Shown: positions 38,336 to 49,748 of the stretch, piece after piece
Layout of the letters: each line of letters opens with the position of its first letter
Numbering within the stretch: position 1 is the stretch's first letter
NCBI RefSeq assembly: GCF_025698545.1
Contig: NC_068566.1
Location: 4,013,362 to 4,077,361, forward strand
Reading direction: 5' to 3'
Source: Gossypium raimondii
Lineage: Eukaryota; Streptophyta; Magnoliopsida; Malvales; Malvaceae
Length of the DNA stretch: 64,000 nt
Program-made: the position numbers and the translations under genes
Notes under the pieces: generated by a model
What the model was told of the DNA's origin: nothing
Databases searched by the model: none
The model's input: only the letters and a program-made list of their open reading frames with translations

Positions 38336-39189
38336 TAGTCGGTCCAAAAACTTGTCATAATCTCAGCCACTTACAATTTGTAGCAATAATGAACAAATTT
38401 TGCTGTCATAAAGTTGTGCTGAGAAATTTCCGAAGGTATCTTGACCTTTGTTGTCATTTTTTCCCCTTTATTTTTATTTATGGTTTTATATTTAAATTCA
38501 CAATTGTAATTTGCCCACTGTAATGTTTTCTTAATTACCTTTGAAAATAGACAAGGCTTTTTGCAATTTATTTTCCTATTTCAATTGTATAAATGTTAGC
38601 ACAATAAGGTTAAATAATAATCTCAAAAATAATTTTGAGATTATTATTTCGAGTTATATTGTAATTAAATATTATGTGACTAGCTTCTTTGACAAATTCT
38701 TTTATTATTTTTATTTCGTTTACTGAATAATATTTCTCTATGTTAAGTAAGAGATCACAATTTCTTACACTGATTTCAAAATTCAATCGAATCAGCAAAT
38801 TAGATCGAGAACTAACTGAAACATCAATTAAATCGAAAACAGATATTGATTTAAAATAAAGAGTCAGAGCAATTGCATCTAACCATCAAAATAATTAAAT
38901 CGATTTTTGAGAATATTTTTAATAATTTATTCAATTACATTAATCTAATTAAAAATCGATAATCTGAAAAATTCTGGGTCTTGAAAATTTTAGATTTTGA
39001 TTATAAGTTGTAGAGAATAAATGGCACAAATCTCAAGTTTTAGATTACAGTCATTTAAATGACACTGAAACTAAGGAATCTATTTTCCTGGGATAGACTT
39101 GCCTTTGAACAAAAAGGAAATACTGTACCAGATTCTCACGCGCGCAACATGGAGTGTGCTTTATTATTTTTTGGTGAATGTATTTGAGA
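38336..39189. other. AT-rich spacer, nothing recognised
   Basis: 3' flank of the membrane protein gene followed by AT-rich sequence, including a short perfect hairpin near 38617-38650 (AATAATCTCAAAA / TTTTGAGATTATT). No gene is supported. Confidence 0.4.
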
Positions 39190-39552
39190 GGTACTTCTAT
39201 TATAGGGGTATGATCAAATTCATCCCTCTATTATTAAATGAATCAATTTAGTCCCTGTACTATTGAAAAGAATTAAATAAGACCAAATTGGAATAAAGTT
39301 AACATTTACTATATAAAATGTTATTTATATATTTAAAGTTTTTCTAATTTTGTAAATGAAATCTTTTGTTTGAGATTTGAACTATAATTGAAAAAATATT
39401 TTTCAAAATGTTTTTTATATTATAAATATTAATTCCATTACAATTTGGATTTATTTGATTTTCTTTTAACAATATAAATGCTTAATTGAAGTATTTAATA
39501 ATAGAGGACTAATTTGATATAGTCCTTATACTACAAGGACTTCCCATGTACT
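39190..39552. mobile_element. Inverted-repeat element (MULE-like, non-autonomous)
   Basis: The left arm (AGGTACTTCTATTATAGGGG..CCTCTATTATTAAATG) pairs with the right arm (TATTTAATAATAGAGGACTA..AAGGACTTCCCATGTAC). The arms are ~70 bp and imperfect. The interior is AT-rich and non-coding. No clear target duplication was found. Confidence 0.5.
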
Positions 39553-39767
39553 TTAACCATTATGGTTTTCTTCTTTGAATAAAAGCGTTTGTGACATTGA
39601 GAATGTTGAGATCTCATGTTGGAATTGAATCCTATATTAATCGTCATAATTAATTAATTATCATTATTTAATTTAGTATTTGTAATGATTGAATTTAATT
39701 AAACCTATTTATTTTAAAAATATGTTTTAATTTTAATATTTAATTTTGGTTAAATGTTTAAATTAGG

Positions 39768-40170
39768 CTCAGGTTTTTAGGGATTGCTCACGTAAACACC
39801 AAACCTTTCAAATGATCATATAATGGCTTAACCTTTACAAAATGCTGAAATTTCACACACTTCAACTTAGTTTGTAGTAAAAATTAGATGAATATTGACG
39901 TGTTTAGAATAAAATGCATAATAACTTAATCAAATATTACTTGAAAAAAGAAGAAGAAAATAATAAAAATGTAATTTGAAACCTCATATGTGACATTTGA
40001 AATGCCCTTATTTGGGCACTTTTAAAAAGGTTCGGCTCTTATTTGACCATTTTGAAAAGTTTGATCTCCATGTAAGCACTTTTGCAAAGGTTAGTTCATT
40101 GTATGATTATTTTAAAAGGTTTGGCCATTAAATAAGCAACCCTTAAAAAAATTAGCCCCAATTTGAGAAT
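39768..40170. mobile_element. Inverted-repeat element (MULE-like, non-autonomous)
   Basis: The left arm (AGGGATTGCTC..CCAAACCTTTCAAATGATCATATAATGG..AACCTTTACAAAATG) is matched in inverted order at the right (GCAAAGGTTAG..TGTATGATTATTTTAAAAGG..GCAACCCTTAAAAAAATTAG). The arms are ~85 bp. Words related to the arms (ACCATTTTGAAAAGTTTG) also occur in the interior, so the right part may be a tandem of end-like units. Confidence 0.6.
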
Positions 40171-40263
40171 CAAGCCTTAATTTTTTGTAAGAAATACATC
40201 TATCATTGCAACCAATCAAACCTTCAAAACATGTAACTTTATATCAAGACTATAGCTTTAAAA

Positions 40264-40446
40264 AGAAAACAATGACCTTACCATCTTTGCTCAAAATGTG
40301 CACCAAGGATGATGGAGGTGCTAACACCAAATTTTGAATTCACATTCTCCTTTTTGATCGATTTGCAATCCAATCAGTCGCCCTATTAGTTTTTCTGCTA
40401 ATCCAAATAAGCACAATGTCATCAAACTTATAGGCTTGGGGTCTAA
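40264..40446 (-). pseudogene. RNase H-like fragment of a LINE-type reverse transcriptase
   Basis: Read on the minus strand in one frame this gives AYKFDDIVLIWISRKTNRAT then DWIANRSKRRM, a stop, then IQNLVLAPPSSLVHILSKDG. The pattern I(S/P)R..N..(A/T)DW(L/I)A followed by PPSSL...L.KDG resembles the C-terminal RNase H domain attached to plant non-LTR retrotransposons and the RVT_3 family. It has an internal stop and no upstream coding continuity, so it is a fragment. A solo LTR sits about 130 bases further along on the plus strand. Confidence 0.45.
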
Positions 40447-40571
40447 TATCCTTAACTATTGGTCATATCTTCCAATTGCCTTCTCAATTATTCATATTAA
40501 AGTCAAATACCAATAACCTTAAATCAATTTTGAAGAAGTGTTCAATTTGCTGGATGTCCTAATTCGATGTT

Positions 40572-41828
40572 TGATAAGTGCTAAAAGTAATATGTTTTAA
40601 CCTCATTTTCAATGCGTTTTTGGGTGATAATTCGATGTTAATTGTAAATTTTAAGCTCCTAATCCTTTAAATTCATGTTTTTATGCTTAATAGAGCATTT
40701 GAGAGCAAAAGGAGCAAAAAAAGAGTGAAAACCGAAAAATCGGAGCAGCTTACAATACCCACACAGGCTGACCCATTCCATACGTCCTAAACACACGGCC
40801 GTGTGGCCAAACGGCCTGCCACGCGATCACGTGGTAGGTCGTGTCGATTTCACGAATTTGCACCCTAAATTGTGGGAAATTGTGTTTTTTAGGTTTTTTG
40901 GGCATTCTAAGATGTATATATGACAAAAATAAGAAGATAAGAGTGAGTCGTCATAGAATATTCAAGAAAACAACTCGAAAAACATCATTGAAGCCAAATT
41001 TGAAGTAGATTTCCATCACGTGATTTCTTAGGAGATTATCATGAGTTCCTTTGTTTCTTTATGTTATATTATGTTTTGGATGTTTTTATTTTCAAGCATG
41101 AACTAATTTTCTAAATACCTAGGGGAGATGAACCCTATGATGAATTCTGTCTTTTGATTTTTATTTTACGCAATAAATATTTAAATATTGTTCTCAATTA
41201 TATGTGATTAATTCTTAGTTTGATATTTCTAGATTATTGATCCATGTTTGATGTGCTTAAATCAGAGGAGGAATAAACCCTGTTTAAGAGTATATCTTGC
41301 ATAATTGAGTGGAGTTACGTGCAATCTTAAAAATAGGACGACATGAATCTACTGGATTAGAGTCAAATCTAATAGGAGAATCCATAGCATGAGTTAATGT
41401 GATAATAAGGGTTTTAATTAGAAATAAATTTCAATTAATTAACCTAGACTTAGTCGCTCTTACTCTATAAGAGATATTAGCATAATTTAGGGATTTCTAC
41501 GGATCAAGATATTGAGTAAAGAATTGTATAATTTAGATTGATAGTGATAGATGAAATCTAGGTGAATTCTTTCTTATGTATTGTTTTACTTTTTGGTTAT
41601 TATTCAATTATTTTCCTGATTTGTTCTTTGTCGTGTTCGTTAGCAATTAATTTAGTTAATTTTAATTTTCAATCAATCACTTAAATTTATCGGTTAAATA
41701 ATAGAAAGACGGTAATTACTAGTACTTTTAGTCTTCGTGGGAACGATATCTATGCTCACCGTAGCTATACTATTAATTGATAGGTGCACTTACCTTAGTC
41801 AAATTTTTAGTTAGGTCACGACGCATCA
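40572..41828 (+). mobile_element. Solo LTR with ATGTT duplication (TGATAAGTGC...GCATCA type)
   Basis: Starts TGATAAGTGCTAAAAG and ends GGTCACGACGCATCA, with TGAT/ATCA as short inverted termini. ATGTT flanks it at 40567-40571 and 41829-41833. It is 1,257 bp and non-coding. The termini differ from the TGTAACA LTRs, so this is another family, but it carries a perfect palindrome CACACGGCCGTGTG at 40792-40805. The orientation given is the reading direction of the termini and is not proven. Confidence 0.85.
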
Positions 41829-41833
41829 ATGTT

Positions 41834-42572
41834 CCAACACTGTTTGAAATAAGGCAATTTAACAACAATACTTAAGAAGAGTTAAGTAAAGAGTAAATGG
41901 CCTATGAGATTTGTTAACGCGGTTCGAATTCACCAATCCTACTCTATAGAGTCTTGTTCAATGAATGGTTTTATTCAACAATGGATCCGTAACCTTATTG
42001 GTTAAAACCTAATCTACCCATACACATTGGATAATCGTAACCCTAACAAAGTACCTCCAATGTTATAATAGCTCACCCCAAACAACCTCACTTACAACCA
42101 TGTTTACTCTCCAAAATACCCAACAAAAGATTAATAAAACACTCAACAAAAGCACTTAATATGCACATAACATATGCATCAATGCAACCTATTTATAGCC
42201 TGATATTGGCAACTTCTTCAAATAACCTAAGATAAATCACCATTTTAAATAAAGGAATTATCCACATAAAATCTTCCTTTTGAATTTCGAAATAAATGCT
42301 TCCTCTCCAAGTAAATATGACTAGCTTTATCACCAAAGAAAATAAATTGATTTAATTCTGAATGGATATGAATAAGATTTGCATTCAATCAACCTCTCTT
42401 CTCTCTTATTCCATTTGAAATTAAATCCACTAACCAAGAGAAAATTAATTTAAACTTCAATCCAAGAACCATTTGTTAATAGAGAACTAACCGAGGTGAA
42501 TAAAGTAAAAAATGCCAACACACTTACTGGACTTTACAGGTCCCAACATGTTGTCCTAAGTGTTGTCCTAAC
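41834..42572. other. Repeat-like non-coding sequence
   Basis: Host sequence right of the solo LTR, with moderate GC and short repeat words (CCAACATG, AAGTGTTGTCCTAA). The latter resume at 42729 beyond the inserted MITE. Probably retroelement-derived; no coding domain. Confidence 0.4.
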
Positions 42573-42575
42573 TTA

Positions 42576-42725
42576 GGGTGAGTTTGGATGGGCGGTGCGT
42601 TTACCTGCGGTTAGTGTAAAAACAGCGGTGGCGGTGAGATTAGATACTGTAGCGATACTGTAGCGTGAGACAAAAAGTAAGCTAAATGCACCGCACCGTA
42701 CCCAATTGCCCATCCAAACCCACCC
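42576..42725. mobile_element. Tourist-like (PIF/Harbinger) MITE, 150 bp
   Basis: Inverted ends GGGTGAGTTTGGATGGGC and GCCCATCCAAACCCACCC are flanked by TTA on both sides (42573-42575 and 42726-42728), the 3-bp duplication typical of PIF/Harbinger. The centre is a GC-rich hairpin containing GATACTGTAGCGATACTGTAGCG, a short direct repeat. Confidence 0.85.
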
Positions 42726-42728
42726 TTA

Positions 42729-45700
42729 TTATACCAAGTGCTATTTGAACAAAAATAAAACTTATTATCCTAAATGCTGCCCAAAGAGACGTTCCAACGG
42801 TGAATGTAATAGGAATGTATTGGACAATTAAATTTCAAATATAATTCTACCATAACCTTTTTTGTTTAGCAATTTTCACACACTCTCTTACTATTAAATC
42901 TTAAATTACCTAATGTATTGGCTTCACAGAAAGATGACACGTAATAATTTGACTAATTTTTTTAAATTTAAAGCAAGACACATGTTACACGCACAATTAT
43001 CATCTAACATAACATGGTCAAAATAAAATCTACATTCTTCAAATAATCTAAAAGTGACATTTTTTTGAATAATTATTTATTTTACTATATTTTTATAGAG
43101 AAAACCCATAGAGTTTATAAAAAAAATTCTCATTTTCAACTCTCACCAGATAAATGTACCATAAAGGTCCTTATATTAAGTGTTGTATTAAATTTAGTTT
43201 TTTATTCAAAAATTAACAAATTAGTCCTTATATGTTAGATGAAAGAGTAAACGATCATTTTGTTAAAAAGTTCATCCATTACTATTATTAAAAATTAGTT
43301 CATATATGTCAACATGAGGTACACGTATTATTTATTTATTCCAGCAGTTACACTAATCTTTAACAATATAAATAAATGAAATTTTTAATAAAAAATAATT
43401 TACTTTTTAACTAAATAGTAAAAAGGGTTATATTTGAGTCTCCGTAAAGAAACTAGCATGATATTTTTATCTATGAACCAGTTTGTAATGGACAGTGTTT
43501 CATACCTAGACTAGATGTGTGAAGATCCTGAGTGAGCAAAACCCAAGTTTATTTCTGTAATTGTATGTGGGACCGACGGGATTTTATTGACGTGTGTCGG
43601 TGACTGCATGGATTTTTGTACAACCGACAGTAAAGTGCTTACGTGTCTTGTATTAACCCGTAATTATATTACGTTGTGTTAGATACAAGTAATTATCGAA
43701 TGAAGCCGGTTACAGTAAGCTAAACTATGGACCCCACCAGATTTCATTTTCAATCATAGATAAGACAATTGGATGATGAAATCTTGACCTTTCATTGCAT
43801 CAAATCACAAAATTTCTTAATAATGGGTCCCACTAAATGTCATTATTATGCAGATCAGGATGGTTGATTAAGATCTTGACATTTATTTTTAGAAAGAAAA
43901 ATGTCCATTTATTTTAATTTTAATCATCCAAGAGACATGGCAAAGTGTTGGTTTCATGCATTTTGGTGAAATGTGCCAAAGCAAAGATTTTTTTAAAGCT
44001 GTAAAGACATTATATTTCCTAATTTATATTAAATTTGATTTTTTTAAATTTTATATTAATAATTTAAATTCGAATTTTGAAGACAATATTATTAAAAAGA
44101 CAATCACGAACTCTCGAAAGGATTAACCTTTATGAATCATAAAATAAACATGTTTTTTTCTAAATAACTTTAAAGGTTGAATTTAAATATCGAGTAGATA
44201 AATTTATTATTGATTAAATGAAGTTTATTGAATTTCATGTGCTTTAATTGTGTGCAAGGGTGAAGCTAAGAATTTTAGAGGACTAAAATTGAATTTTAAA
44301 TTTTTACAAGGAGTCAAAAAGTAATCTTTTCAAATATTTTTGTAGGGGGACAAATATCAATTTTACCAATAATTAGAGTGAGTGTTTGAGGAGTGGGGGA
44401 GGCTCCCTACTTGCACCCTAGTGTTGTCACTGCCTATATGATTCAATAATAGCAAAATAAAAAATAAAAAAATTATGGCATTACTTTAATGATTAACTAC
44501 TAAAATTAGACCTTTATTTTCATTAATATATGCTTAATTCAATTTAATAAGTGAGCTAAATAAAATTCACAATAGTGGAAATGATTGTGGCAAGCTATCA
44601 TTATTATTTAACCCAAAAATATTCCATATTTAAATTTTGGATTGGCATTAATAAAAATTTAAATAATTTTCAATCAAGACTCAAATAATCAAACAAATTT
44701 ATAATCTAATACTGGATTATGGTACAATTCATGATATGAGTTAAGAAAATTCTGTAATAAATTTATGAAAATTAAACATGATTTTAGTTGAAATGATAAA
44801 GTCGATATTGTAAAAATGATGATGCCTTGAGTTCAAAAATCTAATCTCATGATTCCGATGATGTATACCTATTTTTTAGATTTATCAAAATATAAAAATA
44901 CGTAAATGTCTTTTAAATGATGTTTGTTACTTTATAAAAGAATGAATTTTTGGTAATTTCACAACCAAGTTGAGATCCGATTGATGAATAAAATCAACTC
45001 AATCAAATATATTATAATAATATATAATTAATAAATAATTATTTACTACAAAATTTTAATATAGTGTAATATAATAATTAAAGCAAAGAATTAGTGAAAT
45101 TTGGGCTGTGATTGGGTCTAAAAAGTTTTGTTGAAGCCCGTTTGGAAAGGTTGAAGGAAGCCTAGTTGGGTTGTTCAAGGCTGTCCAAGCTTTGCTCAAA
45201 TATGGATTTTGCAATAGTTGTTGTCCTCCTTATCGTCGGTTTGCATTGCTCGATTGAAAGTTGTTATTCCCCTTATCGTCTACAATTCAGTTTTTTCTTT
45301 ATAAAAGTCACGAATTGTAAATCAAAATCTAAATAGTTTTATTCACTGACCCCCGATATTGATTGTTAGATTGACTTGGATTTAAAGCATGTTATTCTAC
45401 CCATCGATAAGTACTGATCCATCGTACAGATTGTTGAACCATCACTTGAAGTTTGTTGGCTAAACTTTAAAAAATACTTAACAGCTCAGTAACTTCAATA
45501 AAAACTTTCAAATAGTTTAATGATTATTTTTATAACTTTTTAAAACTAAATGACCAAAATGTAAACTTATTAATAGTTTAATCACTTTAGTCTAATTTAC
45601 AAAAAAAAAAGAGATTTGAACCCAAAATCTTCCTTTCCCTTTCATGCATACAAATACAAACAAATGGAAAAAAGAAAATTCTCCTATACACCATGAACCA

Positions 45701-47340
45701 TGGGGTCCCCCATTTGTCTTCCAAAAATAAGTAGCTTGAAGTACAAATCAAAAATTGCCATCAATTATAGTCCCACACCACCATGAGCACCCTTACAATT
45801 TTTTCTTTTGTTTCACACACAATAAACTCTCAACATGAAAAAGACTTTCAAGGTACATGGCATCTTTGGATCTACCCATTGTTGCTACTATCACATTATT
45901 GATGTATTTTGATATTAATAAATAAAATATCAATTTTGAGATTAACATACATTTTAAAAATAAAAAGAAGGATGATTCCATAAAAAATTTCATTGTGACA
46001 TTAACATTATTCATTATTTTCTTTTATCTTATTGGATTAATAATATTTCCAACTCGAGCTTAAATTTTGATAATAAACTTATCCAAAAAATAATAAAAAG
46101 TCATATATTTTTATTTGTTATGCATTTAAAATCATAAAAAATTAAAAACTTTTTTATTTTTTTCTCCAAGCCAATTGTTTATTATCTTTTGTTTTGCTCA
46201 GCGGCGGTGTCAGCCTCCGGTCTAGCTATCACCTTCCTTTTTCCTCTCCCATCAACCCTTTAATTCTTTCTTCTTCTTATTCACTACACATGTCTTCTCT
46301 CTTTTCAGTTTGCAGATCTATTTTGTAGGTATCTTTGTTGTCTTCACAAGTTGTGATGGATAAATGACGGTACTTGTCGTTCGCTAAAACTCCACCAGCC
46401 ACCAGTAGTTTTTCTTAGAAGGTGGGTGGCTCTTCGTCAACTTCTTAATCTGTTTCTATTTTGAGAGTATTTTAGAATGATAAATAATTTCACGTGTCGA
46501 TTTGGACCTATGTTGTCTTAAGTTTTATATGTTTTTTGTTTGTTTTTTCATTGTTTAATAAGTCTTCAGTTTTAGGAGTTTTTGTCTGATCTTGTAGCAC
46601 GTTTTTTAAATCTTGCTTATGCATGTAATCTTAGTTTTACAAGTAATTTTAGGGACGATTTTGTTGTCGTCCTCTCTAGTTTGGTGAATGCTTTATTCTT
46701 TTGTCGATTTTTGCTCACCGCTTTGGACCGTCCGGGACTGATTTCCTTACCGTATTAAGTGCTTGCAATCACTCTAGATACGTCGTGCTTAATTCTTGAC
46801 AAAGTCAATTGTCAACATGTCATAATATTCTATTGATGCTGAGGCTAAAGCTTTTTTTGTGTTGATGGAGTTTATCCTTCACCATCTACGACGAATGTTT
46901 GTTATTTTTTTCTCTGAATTATATGATTCCATTCATTGAATGAATTAATGAATTTACCTTTTAAAAAAAACCATCAAAATTTACATTAATTGTTTCACCT
47001 AAAAAAATATACATTTAAATTCAACTATTTAAATAAAATACATATTTATTATTGAACCAACCAAAACCAAATTAAAAGCTTAGATAAATTGCTATTAATT
47101 ATTTCTGGTAGTACTATATACTGCGATCATAGCTATCATACTGATACATAGCAGCCATATATTTTACTGATATTGTACTCTTATATGGAATTTATATATT
47201 ATTAATAATAATGATTTACTAAAAAATTATATCTACATAAATTATTAACAAAGCTTAGTATTTATAATTTTTCCAAATTTTAAATAATAATAAAAATACG
47301 TATTTAGACGCACTTAAATATCCTCAACGCCCCCATAACA
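42729..47340. other. AT-rich intergenic DNA with decayed repeats
   Basis: No gene is supported. A repeat at about 43150-43440 is related to one at 48335-48650 (shared words GTCCTTATATTAAGTG, CAACATGAGGTACA). The segment 45475-45600 matches the right arm of the fold-back element at 25839-26308. A richer stretch at 46195-46970 ends in CATTGAATGAATTAATGAATTTACC plus an A run and could be the 3' tail of a LINE, without coding evidence. Confidence 0.4.
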
Positions 47341-47385
47341 TAAGGTGTATTGAAATAGTTGAAGTAGTTGAATAGGAGGATTGCT

Positions 47386-47761
47386 ATGACTATAGCCCTT
47401 GGTAAATTTACCAAAGAGGAAAATAATTTATTTGATATTATGGATTCGTTTTTGTAGGTTGGTCCGGCCTATTTCTCTTTTCTTGTGCCTATTTTTCTTT
47501 AGGGGGTTGGTTTACAGGTACAACCTTTGTAACTTCGTGGTATACTCATAAATTGACTAGCTCCTAGTTGGAAGGCCGCAGTTTCTACCTGCTAATAGTT
47601 TAGCACATTCTTTATTGTTACTATGGGGCCCTGAAGCACAAGAAGATTTTACTCGTCGGTGTCAAATAGGTGGTTTGTGGACATTTGTTGCTCTCTACGA
47701 TGCTTTCGGACTAATAGGTTTTATGTTACGTCAATTTGAGCTTGTGCGATTTGTTCAATTG
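47386..47761 (+). pseudogene. psbD: Nuclear copy of plastid psbD (photosystem II D2) start, degenerate
   Basis: Translation from 47386 reads [20 protein letters not shown], the start of the D2 protein. A short deletion, corresponding to about six to seven residues, follows, then the segment [20 protein letters not shown] and then [17 protein letters not shown] stop and a frameshift follow, after which [39 protein letters not shown] and [17 protein letters not shown] can be read. This covers about the first 130 residues of the 353-residue plastid protein. The upstream AATAGGAGGATTGCT looks like the plastid psbD ribosome binding site, so the insert extends a little left, to about 47345. The stop, frameshift and deletion show it is non-functional: an old plastid-to-nucleus transfer (NUPT). 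Confidence 0.9.
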
Positions 47762-48784
47762 TGACCTTATTATCTTCTTAGTTGTTGTTATAATAATTGT
47801 GCCAATTGAACTAAGACTTGATCATCATGAGTAGATAAATATTTGATATATTGTTAGTGCATTAGTCTCATTAATCATCAATGAATAACAATATGTCATC
47901 GCATTGTATTTGAAATAAAAAGAGTATAGAACTTATAAATAAATATTAATAACTTTATTTAAACATAAACTCTAAACTCGAAATTGAATTCAAAATCTAA
48001 AATTTAACCTTAAACTCAAAACCCGATGTCAACCTTAATCTTTAAATCCTAAGTCATAAACTCTAAACTTAAAACTTGATATAATTATAATTAAAATTTA
48101 TATTTAAATAAAATTATTAACATTTATTTATAAGTGTTTCGTTAATTTTGTTATATCTAATGATAAAGAAATCTTATTGTTATTTTTGAATGATGAATAA
48201 AACTCATACATTAATTGTGGACTAAAAGTTAATTGATAAAATTAATCAAACTTTTTAGATAAAATTTTATCGATAAGAATTGATTTGGAGCGAGATTCTT
48301 GGTAATATTAAGAGATCTAATTATAGTACTTCAACGTGAAGGTCTTTGTATTAAAAGAAGGTAATTTAGTCATTATCTGTTAGATCAAAGAGTACATTGG
48401 TTTTTTTACTAAAAATTTCATTTATTCTACTGTTAAAAATTGGTCTTAGCATGAGGTACATATGGCACGTCACGTGTCAATGTTTGGTTATTTTGTCAGA
48501 CATACTAGTTTTTAATAGTAAAAATTGATATAAGTTTTAACAAAAATGACAAATTTTCTCTTTGATCTAATATATATAAACTAATTTACTTAGTTTTTTA
48601 AATAGAAAAAGTAAAATACAACCTAATATCAAATATATTACCTTCATGATATTTTTATCGAATTTCGGTTTAATCTGTCAAGAAATATGGGCAAAAAATT
48701 ACTATAACGTAGGTCGATAATAGCAAATATATCCAAATATGGGCAGAATAAATTTTTAGAGGAAGATGTTTGTATGTGATTTGG
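47762..48784. other. AT-rich spacer with a repeat related to 43150-43440
   Basis: Direct CTAAACTC/AAAACTC-like short repeats occupy about 47965-48085. A repeat at 48335-48650 (AAGGTCTTTGTATTAAAAG, TAGCATGAGGTACATATGG, ending AATATATTACCTTCATGATA) matches the one at 43150-43440. No genes. Confidence 0.45.
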
Positions 48785-48897
48785 TATCTAAGTTTATTTC
48801 CATAAATAGGAGGATAATGCGCTTCAATGGACTCAAACCCGTGTCTTCCTATGTTGATAATAATACCTATACCAATTGAACTAAGACTCAATCTATA
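48785..48897 (-). mobile_element. tRNA-derived SINE-like remnant
   Basis: On the minus strand TAGTTCAATTGGTATAGG (A-box-like) is followed about 30 bases later by GGGTTTGAGTCC (B-box-like). The order and spacing fit a tRNA-derived SINE head. A partial relative with the same CCAATTGAACTAAGACTTG segment lies near 47803-47821. It cannot be folded into a complete tRNA. Confidence 0.45.
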
Positions 48898-49500
48898 AAT
48901 TAATTTTAAAAAAAAATTAAAATTAGTTTAGTTTATATATGATCTATTACTCTTAAAATATATCAATCTTTTAATAAATTTGAGTTGAACAATATATATT
49001 CATTTTTAAAATTATTATTATTATTATTGCTTAAATGCGCTTTTTATTTTTATTTTCTAAAAAATTCAATTATTTAAAACATAAGAGGGTATAAAAACCC
49101 AAATAAAAGAGGATATTCTAGTAATTTCCAATGCATAATTTCAAAACGGTAACAAAGACCAGAGACAGGCGTGTAAGGAAATGGGACCATATACTCTCCC
49201 AATTAGGCATCAAAATTAAATAATCCGAAAAACGAAATAAAAAAAGGGAAAAAGCCTGGCCCATTTAAACACAAACCCTTTCGATATAGCTCCAACACGC
49301 GCTATACTCCGACAATCACAACACCATCCAATCAAACCCCTCTTAAATGCCCTTTTCCAGTAGGTCCTACAGCGCGTGAACAAAAAATCTCGTGAAATTG
49401 AATTATAATTTTTGGTAAAAATAAAATGAAGTTTCTCAATTGCATTAAAATCAGTATTATTGAGCATTTATTTTTCCTTCTTTCCTTTTAGTTTTTGATT
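48898..49500. promoter_or_regulatory. Promoter region of the ARM/TPR gene
   Basis: AT-rich up to about 49130, then a GC-richer segment (CGCGCTATACTCCG, CAGCGCGTGAAC) with no distinct TATA box, followed by a CT-rich leader near 49470-49500. Boundaries are inferred from the position of the downstream 5'-UTR intron. Confidence 0.4.
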
Positions 49501-49748
49501 CTTCAAGTTTTCATTACATGAACACAAGATCTTCGCTTTGCTCTGTCAGAATCCAAACCTGAAATCAAACTTAAGAGCAAAAGAAAAACCTGAAACCAAA
49601 GCATCTCCATAGGTTTCTTGGTATTACAATCTCTGTTCTAAGTTCTTGAAAGCTCCCATTTTGAGCAAAGAACTGAAAGCTCTACCACAGGCAAATAAAA
49701 AAGGAAAAGCCTGTTACTTTTTCTTTTTCAGCATCTGATTCTTACAAG

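Noticed and set aside
44780..44860. Possible SINE (TAGTTGAAATGATAAAG followed by GAGTTCAAAAATC)
   Set aside because: The B box is too diverged and there is no tail or duplication.
46195..46970. Possible LINE or gene fragment with moderate GC
   Set aside because: All frames are broken and no domain could be recognised. Only the tail-like end and A run hint at a LINE.
49216..49467. Minus-strand open frame of 83 codons upstream of the ARM/TPR gene
   Set aside because: Low-complexity residues, no family signature, and it overlaps the likely promoter region.
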